A stretch of 64,000 nucleotides of DNA from Aliiruegeria haliotis (lineage in GTDB: Bacteria > Pseudomonadota > Alphaproteobacteria > Rhodobacterales > Rhodobacteraceae), in assembly GCF_003003255.1 (NCBI RefSeq), contig NZ_PVTD01000006.1, positions 217,165 through 281,164 of the forward strand. Reading direction: 5' to 3'. A program made the translations under genes and the position numbers. The notes under the pieces were generated by a model. The model was not told where the DNA came from. It searched no databases and saw only the letters and a program-made list of their open reading frames with translations. How positions within the stretch are numbered: position 1 is the first letter of the stretch; every line of letters begins with the position of its first letter. Positions 37,239-46,981 of the stretch are shown piece by piece.

Positions 37239-37258
37239 AATTGAATGCACGTTCAATT
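37239..37258. promoter_or_regulatory. Palindromic operator candidate before the valine operon
   Basis: AATTGAA (37239-37245) and TTCAATT (37252-37258) form perfect 7-base arms around TGCACG, 26 bases upstream of the dehydrogenase ATG. The form resembles operators of TetR-family regulators of acyl-CoA or branched-chain metabolism (PsrA/LiuR-like). The actual regulator is not in the window. Confidence 0.55.
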
Positions 37259-37325
37259 TCCACGGGGAGAGGCGTTGATGCAAGGGGGATTCTTGCAAGA
37301 CGGTCTGGCGGGAATGCCCCGGTGG

Positions 37326-38570
37326 TCAACTTTCCCCTGTGGCGAGGGCGAGCCCGTCCACCACGGCGGTGAAGGCTTCGGAGTGGCGCAGGGTGGCGGA
37401 CGGGCAGATCCCGGCCGCAAGGTCGGAGACAAGTGTCATCAGGCTGGAACCACCGACGAGGATCACCGAGCCGATGTCCGCCGGCGGGGTTCCGGCGCGC
37501 CTGAGCGTTTCCCAGACGGCCCCTCGCAGCGGGGCGGCGAAATCCGCAAGTGCGGCGTTGAGACTGCCCGGCGTGATCGGGGCCGAAAGACCGCGCTCGA
37601 TGAAGCCCAGCCCGATCTCGTCGCGACCGGCGGCCGAGTTGGCAGCAATCTTGCCAGCTTCCACGGCAAAGGCGAGGTCATGGCCGAGCTGCTCGTGCAC
37701 CACATCGTGCAGGCGCTTCAGTTTCTCGGGCTCTACGGCATGGGCGAGCAGATCGTCCACATGGCGTTCCGTGTCCCGGGCATAGAGGAAAGCGATCTTC
37801 GCCCATGTGGCGAGTTCACGGTAAATGGCGATTGGCACCGGCAGCAGGCCGTTGCCGAAGGTGCGCCGCAACTGACCGCCATGGCCAAGTAGCGGCATTG
37901 CATGGGCCATGGAGACCTCGGTGTCGAAATCTGTGCCTCCGAGGCGGATGCCGTGGCTGGCGAGGATCTCGATGCCGCCGGTCGACTGGCGGAAGACCGA
38001 GAAATCGGAGGTGCCGCCGCCGATATCGACAATCAATCCGGTCTCTCCGGCTTCGCCCAGCCCGAGGCTTGCGCGGGCCGCGGCCTCCGGCTCGTAGAGG
38101 AAATCGACCTCCTCGAAACCGGCCGCCGCGTAACAGCCGCGCAGGTCGGTTTCGGCCTGGGCGTCGCGAGCATCGTCGGTGGAGTGAAACCGCACCGGCC
38201 GGCCGGACAGCACGCGGGTCAGGGGAACGCCGGTTTCGGCCTCTGCCCGTTCGCGAACCTGAACGAGAAAGGCGGTGACGATGTCGGCCAGCTTGCGGCG
38301 GCGACCTTCGATCAGCCGAAGCTCGTGAAACAGCGATGTGCCGAGGATCGACTTCAATGCCCGCATGTAGCGGCCTTCCTCGCCCGCGACGAGCGCCGCG
38401 CCGGCGGCAGAGCCGATCCGCATCTGGCCGCTGTCAGCCGGGAAGAAAACGGCGGTGGGCAGCGTGTCGGCGCCTGCTTCCACGGGGATGCGCCACACGG
38501 TGGATCCGTCCAGCACTGCGGCGGCGGAATTGGACGTGCCGAAATCGACGGCGAGCACGGGGTGACTCAT
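37326..38570 (-). CDS. Hsp70 family protein, YegD-like
   Basis: 414-residue actin-fold ATPase of the short Hsp70 group. Phosphate loop 1 is VDFGTSNSAAAVLDG at the N-terminus, the middle has DFLYEPEAAARASLG and LIVDIGGGTSDFSVFR, and the adenosine motif is ILVGGSSLMTLV near the C-terminus. The substrate-binding domain of DnaK is absent, as in YegD. It may be a chaperone-like ATPase, but the client is unknown. The start at 38570 has GAGGA eight bases upstream. Confidence 0.88.
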   Translation of the reverse strand: MSHPVLAVDFGTSNSAAAVLDGSTVWRIPVEAGADTLPTAVFFPADSGQMRIGSAAGAALVAGEEGRYMRALKSILGTSLFHELRLIEGRRRKLADIVTAFLVQVRERAEAETGVPLTRVLSGRPVRFHSTDDARDAQAETDLRGCYAAAGFEEVDFLYEPEAAARASLGLGEAGETGLIVDIGGGTSDFSVFRQSTGGIEILASHGIRLGGTDFDTEVSMAHAMPLLGHGGQLRRTFGNGLLPVPIAIYRELATWAKIAFLYARDTERHVDDLLAHAVEPEKLKRLHDVVHEQLGHDLAFAVEAGKIAANSAAGRDEIGLGFIERGLSAPITPGSLNAALADFAAPLRGAVWETLRRAGTPPADIGSVILVGGSSLMTLVSDLAAGICPSATLRHSEAFTAVVDGLALATGES

Positions 38571-38655
38571 CGCTGTGGTCCTCGGATCGGGAGCGTTTCG
38601 AAAAAGACGCCCTCGATACCGGATCACCGAAACCTGTGCAAGCCTGTCGCGGCGG

Positions 38656-39228
38656 TCAGATCACACGGACCTGCGTGCCGATGTCCACGCGCGGGTAGAG
38701 TTCTGCCACCATCTCGTTGTAGAGGCCGAAGCAGCCAGAGGAGGACGGGCGCCCGATCTTGCGCGTGTCATGGGTGCCGTGGATCAGGTAGGCTGGCCAG
38801 CTGAGGTACATTGCATGGGTCCCGAGCGGGTTGCCGGGCCCCGGAGGCATGAACTCCGGCAGTGAGGGATCGTTCTCGCGCATGGAGGCGGTGGGCGTCC
38901 AGGTCGGGCCGACCTTCTTGCGCACGACCTCGGTATATCCGCGGCGGGTCAATTCCTCGGTGCGCGGCACCGAAGTTGGATACAGGGCATATTGGCCGCT
39001 GGCATCCCAGAAATGCAGAGCGCGGCTGTCGACGTCGCAGACGATGGCGCCCTTGCCGAGGGTGTCGAAATGGTCCTGCCAGTTGCGGATGCGGAAGCTG
39101 GAGACATTGCGGCGCACGTTCGGGTCCGGAACCCGGTTTTCCTGCGCACGCAGGAGCGCGGGAGTGGCAAGCAACGGAAGGGCGCCGATGCCGGCGACAA
39201 GGCCACGGCGGGAGATCTTTCGGGTCAT
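38656..39228 (-). CDS. L,D-transpeptidase (YkuD domain) with Tat-type signal
   Basis: 190-residue exported enzyme. The N-terminus MTRKISRRGLVAGIGAL has a twin-arginine pattern, with cleavage near LLRAQ. The YkuD catalytic region reads AYLIHGTHDTRKIGRPSSSGCFGLYN, with His150 and nucleophile Cys166. The family forms 3-3 peptidoglycan cross-links or attaches proteins to peptidoglycan. It is a single small-domain protein of normal size. Confidence 0.9.
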   Translation of the reverse strand: MTRKISRRGLVAGIGALPLLATPALLRAQENRVPDPNVRRNVSSFRIRNWQDHFDTLGKGAIVCDVDSRALHFWDASGQYALYPTSVPRTEELTRRGYTEVVRKKVGPTWTPTASMRENDPSLPEFMPPGPGNPLGTHAMYLSWPAYLIHGTHDTRKIGRPSSSGCFGLYNEMVAELYPRVDIGTQVRVI

Positions 39229-39389
39229 GGGTGACTGCTCTGGTTCACATTTGTTGACGGGAAAATGCCAGATCCGGATGGTACGGTAAAGCCGTCAGGG
39301 CAGGGGACACACGGGGATGTGACACGATGCGCGGAGCCGCGCCGAAGTCGTCGCGGCCCCCTCGCAGGTGCGTCGGGATCGGGCGCGGA

Positions 39390-40085
39390 CTATTCGGTCG
39401 TCGTGGCGCCCGGACCGTCGCCGGGACGGCATGCCGCTGCGGCTCCGTTCGGTGTGAGCCGATAGATCCCGGTCGCGACGCGTTCGAACCAACCGTAGTG
39501 GTCGTCCGCCATCATGCGTGTGGCCCGTGCCACCCCCGTGGCGCGCGCAACCTCTGCGCCCTTGCTGGGGCCATGTTCGGCGAGGTGCCCAACCAGTCGA
39601 AGCGCGTCCTGTCGGTACGCGGTCACGAGGCCCTGCCGCGTGGCGCCACCGGTATTGGGGTCGCCTTCGCGCCGGGCGAATTCGCGCAGCAGGCGGCCTT
39701 TGCGGGGCATCGACTGGCGTGGCCGATAGGGGGCCGGGTCGATATGGATCTGTGTATGGCCATCGGCAAGGCGGACGGTGATGAGCCCGAGGCCCAGCCT
39801 GCGGCAGAGGGACGTGTTCGCCTTCAGTGACCGCAGGAAGGGACGGCCGCGCCCGTGTGGTACGGCGACATAGACGGCATCGGTAATCGCCTGTCGCGCG
39901 ATGGCCTGATGAAAAAGGCTCAGGGAGAAGCCGGTCTTGAGCTCCACGATCACCGGCGCGTCCTCTTCAGCGCGGACGGCGACAACGTCAGCGGGACCGA
40001 CCTCGCCTTTTACCTCGTAGCCCTGCGATTCCAGCAACGCCTTCACAGGGGCATAGAGGTCGGTTTCACGGAGACGTTGCGCCAT
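39390..40085 (-). CDS. DUF2161 domain protein (PD-(D/E)XK nuclease-like)
   Basis: 231-residue protein of the DUF2161 group, common in Rhodobacteraceae. Residues 1-110 hold a restriction-endonuclease-like core: LLESQGYEVKGEVGPADVVAVR, then VIVELKTGFSLSLFHQAIAR, where the ExK and the preceding Asp match the PD-(D/E)XK pattern. The C-terminal half has a winged-helix-like stretch (LVGHLAEHGPSKGAEVARATGVARA). The start at 40085 (MAQRLRETDLY) is preferred over the longer frame to 40211. Function is unknown. It is sometimes labelled phosphodiesterase. Confidence 0.8.
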   Translation of the reverse strand: MAQRLRETDLYAPVKALLESQGYEVKGEVGPADVVAVRAEEDAPVIVELKTGFSLSLFHQAIARQAITDAVYVAVPHGRGRPFLRSLKANTSLCRRLGLGLITVRLADGHTQIHIDPAPYRPRQSMPRKGRLLREFARREGDPNTGGATRQGLVTAYRQDALRLVGHLAEHGPSKGAEVARATGVARATRMMADDHYGWFERVATGIYRLTPNGAAAACRPGDGPGATTTE

Positions 40086-40447
40086 CTGTCTGCTCTCGGG
40101 GAACGTTGGGCCTTGGGAAAAGCTAGGCGAGGGGCGGGCTGGCCGCCAGTGGGTTGCAGGCCCCATGCCGTGCAGCGAGCCCCTTAGGCAACGGTTGACG
40201 CCGAAGTGCATCGGTGGCGCGACAATTGCGGGTTCGAGGCGCGAGCGGAAACGGTAGGCAAAACCCTGAACGTGGCTTGACCGCGCAAAGGCTGTCGGTG
40301 TTGGCCCTGGCAGTTTTTTGGGGTCGCCAATCCGTCGAGGTCAGGCTGCGTCGGCGCCACGGGAAGCAACTCCTTTTTGCGGGGCGTTTGTCCAACCGGC
40401 GGCAAAGCCGGGGCAATCCTTCAGTGGCGGATCGCGCACCGCACGGT
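40086..40447. other. 362-base gap, no gene seen
   Basis: Between the leftward DUF2161 gene and the stop of the leftward YbdK gene. Frames crossing it are extensions of shadow frames. I see no RNA-like fold or strong terminator. Confidence 0.45.
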
Positions 40448-41593
40448 TCAAAGCCCGTCGTGAAACGCGTCGATCAGGTGGCGCACCACGTCGCGCGTGG
40501 CTTCATCCTCCGACTTTCCGTTTGCGATGCTGGCCTTGTGGACCCGGCGCTGGCTGTCGGAGCTGGTGCCGCGCGCGACAAGGTCGATGACGGCCTCGAC
40601 CTCCTTCCGGCAACCGAGGGCCTCTGCATCCTCGCCGAGAATCTCCTGAATCTCTTCCGCGAGCACGGAGAAGGGCACAATTTCGCGCTGGCCAAAGTCG
40701 ATCATGCCCTCGTTCAGCCCATAGCGTTGGGCGCGCCAGCGGTTCTCTCCGATCAGCATGTTGTCGTAGAGACGCCAGCGTTGGTTTCGGGCTGCGAGGC
40801 GCCAGAGCATTCGCGTGAAACACTGCGCCAGTGCCGCGATCGTCAATGTGTCCTCAAGCAGGGTCGGGACATCGCAGATCCGCGTCTCCAGCGTCGGAAA
40901 GCGAGACGACGGGCGCAGGTCCCACCAGACCTTCGAACTGTCCTCGATGATATCCAGATCGACCAGCACGCCTGTCATTCGTTCGAACTCGGCCCACGAG
41001 TTGAGCTGCGGAGGCAGCCCGGTCCGGGGCAGGTTGTCGAAGACGGTGAGCCGGTAGCTTGCGAGCCCCGTATCCTGACCCATCCAGAAGGGCGAAGAGG
41101 CGGAGATTGCCAGCAGGTGAGGCAGAAAGTAGCTCAGCTGGTTCATCAGGTCGATGCGTTGGGAGGGGCTTTCGATCCCCACATGCACATGCATTCCGCA
41201 GATCAGCAGCCGCCGTGCCACGCCCGCGAGCGCCTGCTCCAGTTCGTTGTAGCGGCTCTTGTCGGTGTGATGCTGAAGCTTCCAGTCCGCGAATGGGTGG
41301 CAGGAGGCTGCGATCGGCGCCATGCCGTGGCGTTTTGCACACCGTGCGACCGTCGAACGCAGCCGCTTCAACTCCTCTCTCGCGCCGGAAATGTCCTGGC
41401 AGACCTTGGTGCCGATCTCGATCTGGCATTGCAGGAACTCCGGGGAGACCTGGCCCTGCATCGCGCCCTGACACTCCTCGATCAACGCTTCGGGCGCGTT
41501 GGCGAGTTCATAGGTCTCGGCATCCACAAGGAGGTACTCCTCCTCGACCCCGAGCGTGAGCGCCGGTGCGGTCCTGACCATGACCCCCTCCAT
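40448..41593 (-). CDS. Carboxylate-amine ligase, YbdK family (glutamate-cysteine ligase type 2)
   Basis: 381-residue GCS2-family enzyme. Opening [19 protein letters not shown]; then [23 protein letters not shown] and [22 protein letters not shown], all family blocks. Such proteins show weak gamma-glutamylcysteine synthetase activity in E. coli YbdK, but the real substrate is often unknown. It stands at the left edge of the glycan locus without clear link to it. Confidence 0.88.
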   Translation of the reverse strand: MEGVMVRTAPALTLGVEEEYLLVDAETYELANAPEALIEECQGAMQGQVSPEFLQCQIEIGTKVCQDISGAREELKRLRSTVARCAKRHGMAPIAASCHPFADWKLQHHTDKSRYNELEQALAGVARRLLICGMHVHVGIESPSQRIDLMNQLSYFLPHLLAISASSPFWMGQDTGLASYRLTVFDNLPRTGLPPQLNSWAEFERMTGVLVDLDIIEDSSKVWWDLRPSSRFPTLETRICDVPTLLEDTLTIAALAQCFTRMLWRLAARNQRWRLYDNMLIGENRWRAQRYGLNEGMIDFGQREIVPFSVLAEEIQEILGEDAEALGCRKEVEAVIDLVARGTSSDSQRRVHKASIANGKSEDEATRDVVRHLIDAFHDGL

Positions 41594-41643
41594 ACTGACC
41601 TTCGGTCAGCGTGGCAGAGCAATGGGCTTCGCGCAAGGATCGC

Positions 41644-42783
41644 TCAGGTTTTTCCGAGGCTTTTCAGGATTGTCTGCTCCAGTTTCGTCAGCAGTTTGCC
41701 GTTGTCGAACCGTGCCTCGGCCGTGGCGCGGGCGGCGGCTGCCATTTCCTCCTGCCGGCCCTCCTCCAGAACCCGCGCGATCTGCGCGGTGAAGCCGTCC
41801 TCGTCCCATTCGTCCACCAGGAAGCCGTTGATGCCGTGGTCGACCGCTTCCGGGATGCCGGCGTGACGGGTGGAGATGGTGATGCAACCGCAGGCCAGCG
41901 CCTCCTGGATGGCAGTTGGCAGGCCCTCCGTATTGCCGTCGGCAGCGGTTATGGAGTGCTGGAGGAAAACCTCGATGCTGGCGAGTTTTTCGCGCACGTA
42001 GTCATGCGGCATAGACCCGGGGAAGGTGACGCGCTCGCCGAGGCCGAGGCTTCCGGCGAGTGCCATGCAGTCTTCGAGTTGCGGGCCATCGCCGATCATT
42101 TCCAGCGTGGCGTCGGGGTGGGTTTCGGTTGCCCGGGCGAAGCTCCGCAGGGTGATGAGTGGCGCCTTCTTCTCCACGAAGCGGCCGACAGCGAGGAAGC
42201 TTTGCGGGGATTTCTGCCCCGGTTGGAACAGGCGCACGTTCACGCCCGAGGGGATGACGTGGGAGTTGGGATGACTGACGCCCTTGGACGCGAGGTTATC
42301 GAGCAGGAATTGCGAGACGGAGAAGACGCCCGCGAGCTTCGGCATCAGCTTGCGATAGGCCTTCTGAATATGCTCCCGCTGGAGGTGCTTGGACGCGTCG
42401 GTGCCGCGGAAATAGGTGAAGACCGGGATACCCAGCTCGTTGCCGAGCGGGGCGACAGCCAGAGCCTGGGTGCCAAACTCGGCGAGCACGACCTCGACCC
42501 CGTTTTCGCGCCAGAAATCGGCCAGCTCCCGCTTGGCATTGCCGTAGGGCAGGCGGGACGTGCCGTGCACCAGCGTATTGCGCAGCAGCCAGTACGGGGC
42601 GGTCAACTTGTCGGTCGCGCCGGAGCCCTTGCGACGCTCGAACACCGGGCGTCCCAGCGGGTTCTCGCCATGGTAGCGGCCCGCGACGATGCAGGTCTCG
42701 CCGCCGAACAGGTGCTGGATATGGCGATTGATGAAGGTTTCGCCGTTGCGAAAGTAGTCGCCGGTCGCGATGCAGCTTTTCAT
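41644..42783 (-). CDS. Glycosyltransferase family 4 (WcaL-like)
   Basis: 379-residue GT-B enzyme. The N-terminus is MKSCIATGDYFRNGETFINRH; the sugar-nucleotide-binding half has SFLAVGRFVEKKAPLITLRSFA, LEMIGDGPQLEDC and the EX7E-like region NTEGLPTAIQEALACGCI. It likely adds a sugar to a cell-surface glycan. The start at 42783 has AGGAG upstream. The frame extends to 42840 but that part lacks a ribosome site. It is the last gene of a leftward three-gene run in the glycan locus. Confidence 0.88.
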   Translation of the reverse strand: MKSCIATGDYFRNGETFINRHIQHLFGGETCIVAGRYHGENPLGRPVFERRKGSGATDKLTAPYWLLRNTLVHGTSRLPYGNAKRELADFWRENGVEVVLAEFGTQALAVAPLGNELGIPVFTYFRGTDASKHLQREHIQKAYRKLMPKLAGVFSVSQFLLDNLASKGVSHPNSHVIPSGVNVRLFQPGQKSPQSFLAVGRFVEKKAPLITLRSFARATETHPDATLEMIGDGPQLEDCMALAGSLGLGERVTFPGSMPHDYVREKLASIEVFLQHSITAADGNTEGLPTAIQEALACGCITISTRHAGIPEAVDHGINGFLVDEWDEDGFTAQIARVLEEGRQEEMAAAARATAEARFDNGKLLTKLEQTILKSLGKT

Positions 42784-42873
42784 GGCGTCTCCTTCGGGTG
42801 CCCGTGGCAAGGGGCTAGAGGAAATCGGCGGGCGATTCAACGGAGCGGACCGGGGAAGACGCTGCGCCGGGGA

Positions 42874-43992
42874 TCAGCACTTCGCGTATACCCTTTCCAT
42901 GGCGGCCACATGGGCCTCGACTGAAAACCGCTCGACCGCTTCGGCCCGCGCGGCCTCTGCCAATCTGCGGGCCCTGTCGGGATGGTCGAGCAGCCCCGCC
43001 GCGGCGTCGGTAAACGCGTCGAGGTCGTCCGGTGGCACCAGCACACCGGTTTCGTCATTGCGATAGATCTCGGGGTTGCCGCCATGGTCGGCGGCGATGC
43101 AGGGGGTGGCGCAGAACATTGCCTCGACCAGCGCGCGCCCGAAGGCCTCATTGACCGAAGGCGCGATGAACAGGTCGCACCCGGCGAGCCAGGGTTCGAT
43201 GGGGAACTTCAACCCCATGGGGAAGACTGTCCCGGTGAGCCCCCGCGCCTCGATGGCCGCCAGCACCTCGGGGCCCATCGGCGGGCGGGCCTCGCCGAAC
43301 ATCGGGAAAACGCAATTGGTGTACCCGCGATCCCGCAGCGCGCCCGCAAGCTCCACGAAGAGCAACGGGCGCTTCCGCTCCGTGAAGTGAGAGACGAAAC
43401 CGATGACGGCTTGTGCATCGGGCCGTCCGATCTCCGCCAGCAGCTTTTCGCGGGCCACTGCGCGGTCGGGAAGCTCGGGCAGGGTGAACGGATTGGTGAC
43501 GACCTCCGCCTTGTCGCGCAGGCGCGGCGCAAGCTGCGAGCGGCAGTAGTCGGAGACCGCCACCGCGCGGGTCGCCGTGCGGGCATAGGTGCCCAACCGC
43601 TTGTTGCGCGTCGGTGTCCGCTGATGCCAGAGATGCGCCGCACCACCGAGCCGCGCGGGCAGGCCCCAAAGCTGGTGCATGCGGATGTCCTGCGTGTGCA
43701 CGATGTCGATCCGCTCGTCCCGCAGTACTTTGCGCAGCGGGCCGGTGGCACGGGCAAAGACCGGGATCTGTCGGCGGAGCGAGGCCATGCTGGGCAGGGC
43801 CACGTCCGGCAGCGGGATCCACGGCATGGCGTTCTCGGCGAGGTAGTCGGCCAGCAACCCGGTCGGCTGATGGAGGCCGATGACAGGATCGTAGCGGTCG
43901 CGTGGAAGGCCGCGCACGAGGTGCAGCGCAGAGATATGGCTGCCGCCGACGGTGTCGCCAACGAAGGGCACCAGGATCCGTCGCGCGCTCAT
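42874..43992 (-). CDS. Glycosyltransferase family 4
   Basis: 372-residue GT-B enzyme. The opening RILVPFVGDTVGGSHISALHLVRGL is an acceptor-side Rossmann start. The C-terminal half has IGFVSHFTERKRPLLFVELA and PSVNEAFGRALVEAMFCATPC, with the EX7E motif at E-A-F-G-R-A-L-V-E. Its start overlaps the stop of the next leftward gene by 4 bases (43989-43992). The donor sugar is unknown. Confidence 0.9.
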   Translation of the reverse strand: MSARRILVPFVGDTVGGSHISALHLVRGLPRDRYDPVIGLHQPTGLLADYLAENAMPWIPLPDVALPSMASLRRQIPVFARATGPLRKVLRDERIDIVHTQDIRMHQLWGLPARLGGAAHLWHQRTPTRNKRLGTYARTATRAVAVSDYCRSQLAPRLRDKAEVVTNPFTLPELPDRAVAREKLLAEIGRPDAQAVIGFVSHFTERKRPLLFVELAGALRDRGYTNCVFPMFGEARPPMGPEVLAAIEARGLTGTVFPMGLKFPIEPWLAGCDLFIAPSVNEAFGRALVEAMFCATPCIAADHGGNPEIYRNDETGVLVPPDDLDAFTDAAAGLLDHPDRARRLAEAARAEAVERFSVEAHVAAMERVYAKC

Positions 43993-45509
43993 GCGGCCGG
44001 ACCGAGGGGGAGGCGGTTCGCGATTTCCGCGCAGGTGGCTTTGCGAACTTCTGCATCAAAGGCCGCGTAGTCGTCCCACATCAGCGCGGCGGGCATGTCG
44101 AAGCTTTCGTCCATGAGCGCGGCAAGATAGCGTTCCAGCTTCTCTTCGCGGGCGGGGGGCATGGACAGGGCCGCGCGGATCGCTTCGGGCAGGGCACCCA
44201 GATGCTCGGCTTGCACCGCGCCCTCGCCGATCGCGAGGAAGGCCGCCGTGCCGATGACGAGTGGCGGTTTGCCGAGCATGAAGCTCTCCCAGGCAGCGGT
44301 GCCGGTGATGACGGCGGTCAGATCGGCTTTCTGGACCATCTGCAACCCGGAGTATTCCGGACCGACGAGGAAGGTGCCAGGCAGCTTCGCGATGGTCTCG
44401 TAGTAGCCCGCGGGCCGTTTGCCGAGCATCGGCAAATGCTCCTTCACCACCAGCGACATATGCGCGGGCAGGGACTTGGACAGCGCTTCGATCACCGCGA
44501 TCTGGTCGATCAGGTGCGGGGTGAGCACCATGGTCGAAGCTTCCGGGGACACGTGGAGCGGGTAGAAGACGAACGGTGTCGTGACGTCCTCCATGGATGA
44601 AAACATGGAACGGTCAAGCAGACGCTCCGCCCAGAACATCTTCAGCTCCCAGAACTTGCGCCGGGCACGGATGCCGGTCTCGGGATCGGTGGACCCGATG
44701 GAGCGCAAGCCGAACTGCGCGGACTTGCGCAGCCGGCCGAGCGTGAACGATACCGGCTTTCGCCCGGTCTGAAGCGCGTCATTACGTTTCTGGTATTCGG
44801 GCATTTCGGGCTTGTCGCGGAAGGATTTCAGATGTGCGCGAGCGGCGTCGAGATCCTCGTTGGACGGCTCGTATGCACCATCGGCGAAGCGTTCGATGAC
44901 CGGTCCGAGCGCATCCTGGATATTGTCGTCGACAACATAGCGGGCGCCCACCCGGGTGGGGGTGAGCTTGCGGAAAGGGATGCCGCGCGCGGTGGCAATC
45001 GCCCAGAGCGCATAGGCCGGTGCCCCAGCCACCGCGTAGCAGAAGACGACGTCGGGCGCGGTGCGGTCGAACATTGCCTCAAGATACGCATAAAGACCGG
45101 CGACATAGGCGCGCGGCGCAGTGGTCGGCGCCGCGAGAACGGTGTCGCCAATGGCGTCAGGACGCGTGGCCCCGTTGCGGACAAGGCCACGGCCGACACG
45201 ACGGTCGGCGACGATCGTGCGGCTGAAGGTGCCTGCGGGGTAGCGGGCCTCCAACGCCTTCAGGACGGTCGGGTCGGGCTCACCGGCAAGCCAGCCGGAT
45301 TCTTCGGCCGTGCTGGAGACAATCTCTCCGGCGAGCGGGCCGAGACCGTCTGACACCTCCTTGCGGATCTTCTCGCTGCCGGTACACAGCCCGTGGATTC
45401 GGACCGTCCCGCTGCCCGCGGCCCGCGCCCGGTCGGCCCATGCGCGGGCGGTGTCGACACCGAAGGCTGCGAACTTCGGGGCAAAGAGGAAAAGGGCCGA
45501 GCGTTCCAC
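43989..45509 (-). CDS. Putative surface polysaccharide biosynthesis protein (GT-B-like)
   Basis: 506-residue protein. The C-terminal half resembles capsule synthesis glycosyltransferases: SLVVKEHLPMLGKRPAGYYE, VGPEYSGLQMVQKADLTAVITGTAAWESFMLGKPPLVIG (read in two parts) and an acidic end. The N-terminal half begins VERSALFLFAPKFAAFGVD. The start is placed at GTG 45509, which has GGAG six bases upstream. The open frame continues to 45797 but that part is Arg/Pro-rich and does not look coded. It heads the leftward run and faces pseB, so the two share a divergent promoter region. Confidence 0.75.
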   Translation of the reverse strand: MERSALFLFAPKFAAFGVDTARAWADRARAAGSGTVRIHGLCTGSEKIRKEVSDGLGPLAGEIVSSTAEESGWLAGEPDPTVLKALEARYPAGTFSRTIVADRRVGRGLVRNGATRPDAIGDTVLAAPTTAPRAYVAGLYAYLEAMFDRTAPDVVFCYAVAGAPAYALWAIATARGIPFRKLTPTRVGARYVVDDNIQDALGPVIERFADGAYEPSNEDLDAARAHLKSFRDKPEMPEYQKRNDALQTGRKPVSFTLGRLRKSAQFGLRSIGSTDPETGIRARRKFWELKMFWAERLLDRSMFSSMEDVTTPFVFYPLHVSPEASTMVLTPHLIDQIAVIEALSKSLPAHMSLVVKEHLPMLGKRPAGYYETIAKLPGTFLVGPEYSGLQMVQKADLTAVITGTAAWESFMLGKPPLVIGTAAFLAIGEGAVQAEHLGALPEAIRAALSMPPAREEKLERYLAALMDESFDMPAALMWDDYAAFDAEVRKATCAEIANRLPLGPAA

Positions 45510-45982
45510 GCGGTTCTCCGGAAAGGGCTGTTCGCCAAGCGTTACCCGAGCGCGGCAGCGAAGCAAAGGACGGAAGGATCGGGCCGACGGGCAAAGCTCC
45601 CGCCCGGCCACCTCGCCCTTGCGGGCTCGGAGATCCGGTTGGGCCGGGCAGACCTGCGGTCTGCGGGGGCGCAGACGGCGGGCGGTTTGCCTGTGCATCT
45701 GAGGGGCAGCGGTCTCGCTTGCGGTAGTTCGAGACGCCGCCGGTTCTTTGGGATCGCCAAGACCGACGCCGGAGTGTCGGGTAGCGGTCAGGTTCACCCT
45801 GTGGAGGGAAGCTGAATCCCTTGCGGAATCCTTGACGGAACCCGATGTAAGTCGCTTGGGGAAGGCCGGTCCGTGAAACGCCGTGCCGACGGAGGAAAGC
45901 GCCCCGTGCCTCTGTATTTCCCCGCGCCAAGCGGGTAATCCCGTCCAGAGACGTCACCAGCCGGCAGAGAAGGAGCCCGCGC
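45510..45982. other. 473-base divergent region of the glycan locus
   Basis: It lies between the leftward polysaccharide gene and pseB. No gene is visible. It must contain promoters for both operons, but no clear dyad or consensus element stands out. Confidence 0.5.
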
Positions 45983-46981
45983 ATGTTCCAGGACGCAACC
46001 ATTCTGGTCACCGGAGGCACCGGCTCCTTCGGGCACGCCTTCGTGCCGATGACGTTGGAGCGCTACAATCCCAAAAAGGTCATCATCTTCTCGCGTGACG
46101 AGATGAAGCAATGGGAGATGGCCAAGAAGTTCCAGGGCGATCCGCGTGTCCGGTTCTTCATCGGCGACGTGCGAGATCGCGAACGGCTGTACCGCGCCCT
46201 CGACGGGGTGGATCACGTGGTCCATGCGGCAGCGACGAAGATCGTGCCGACAGCGGAATACAACCCTTTCGAGTGCATCAAGACCAATGTGAATGGAGCG
46301 ATGAACCTGATCGACGCCTGTATCGACCGCAAGGTGAAGCGCGTCGTGGCGCTGTCCACCGACAAGGCATCGAGCCCGGTGAACCTCTACGGAGCGTCGA
46401 AACTGGCCTCCGACAAGCTCTTCGTGGCGGGAAATTCCTATGCCGGGGCGCGCGACTCGCGCTTCTCTGTCGTCCGATATGGAAACGTGATGGGGTCACG
46501 CGGTTCGGTCATTCCGTTCTTCCTGTCGATCCGGGACAAGGGGGTTCTGCCGATCACCGACCCGCGGATGACCCGTTTCATGATCTCGCTGGAGCAGGGG
46601 GTGGAGCTTGTCTGGCACGCCTTCGAGGACATGGAAGGCGGTGAGATCTACGTGAAGAAGATCCCGTCGATGAACGTGACAGATATTGCTCGCGTGGTCG
46701 CGCCGGAAGCGAAGCAGGAGGTCGTGGGGATCCGTCCGGGCGAGAAGGTGCACGAGCAGATGGTCGGGCTCGAAGACGCGCCACACACCTACGAATACCC
46801 CGAACACTACAAGATTCTGCCGGCAATCCACGATTGGGACAAGGATGCAGGGCGCATCAAGGATGGCGTGAAAGTCCCTGAAGACTTTGTATATTCCTCG
46901 GACAATAACACCGACTGGATGAGTGACGCCGATCTTCAGGCCTGGATCGGGGCGAACCGCGAGAAGATCGGGGCGATCTGA
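45983..46981 (+). CDS. pseB: UDP-N-acetylglucosamine 4,6-dehydratase (inverting), PseB
   Basis: 332-residue short-chain dehydrogenase-like enzyme. NAD motif ILVTGGTGSFGHAFV; active-site region LSTDKASSPVNLYGASKLASDKL (Tyr-x-x-x-Lys type, here YGASK); then RYGNVMGSRGSVIPFF and MTRFMISLEQGVELV. PseB converts UDP-GlcNAc to the 4-keto-6-deoxy-L-altrose form, the first step to pseudaminic acid. An AAGGAG site lies 9 bases before the ATG. One-base overlap with pseC. Confidence 0.95.
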   Translation: MFQDATILVTGGTGSFGHAFVPMTLERYNPKKVIIFSRDEMKQWEMAKKFQGDPRVRFFIGDVRDRERLYRALDGVDHVVHAAATKIVPTAEYNPFECIKTNVNGAMNLIDACIDRKVKRVVALSTDKASSPVNLYGASKLASDKLFVAGNSYAGARDSRFSVVRYGNVMGSRGSVIPFFLSIRDKGVLPITDPRMTRFMISLEQGVELVWHAFEDMEGGEIYVKKIPSMNVTDIARVVAPEAKQEVVGIRPGEKVHEQMVGLEDAPHTYEYPEHYKILPAIHDWDKDAGRIKDGVKVPEDFVYSSDNNTDWMSDADLQAWIGANREKIGAI

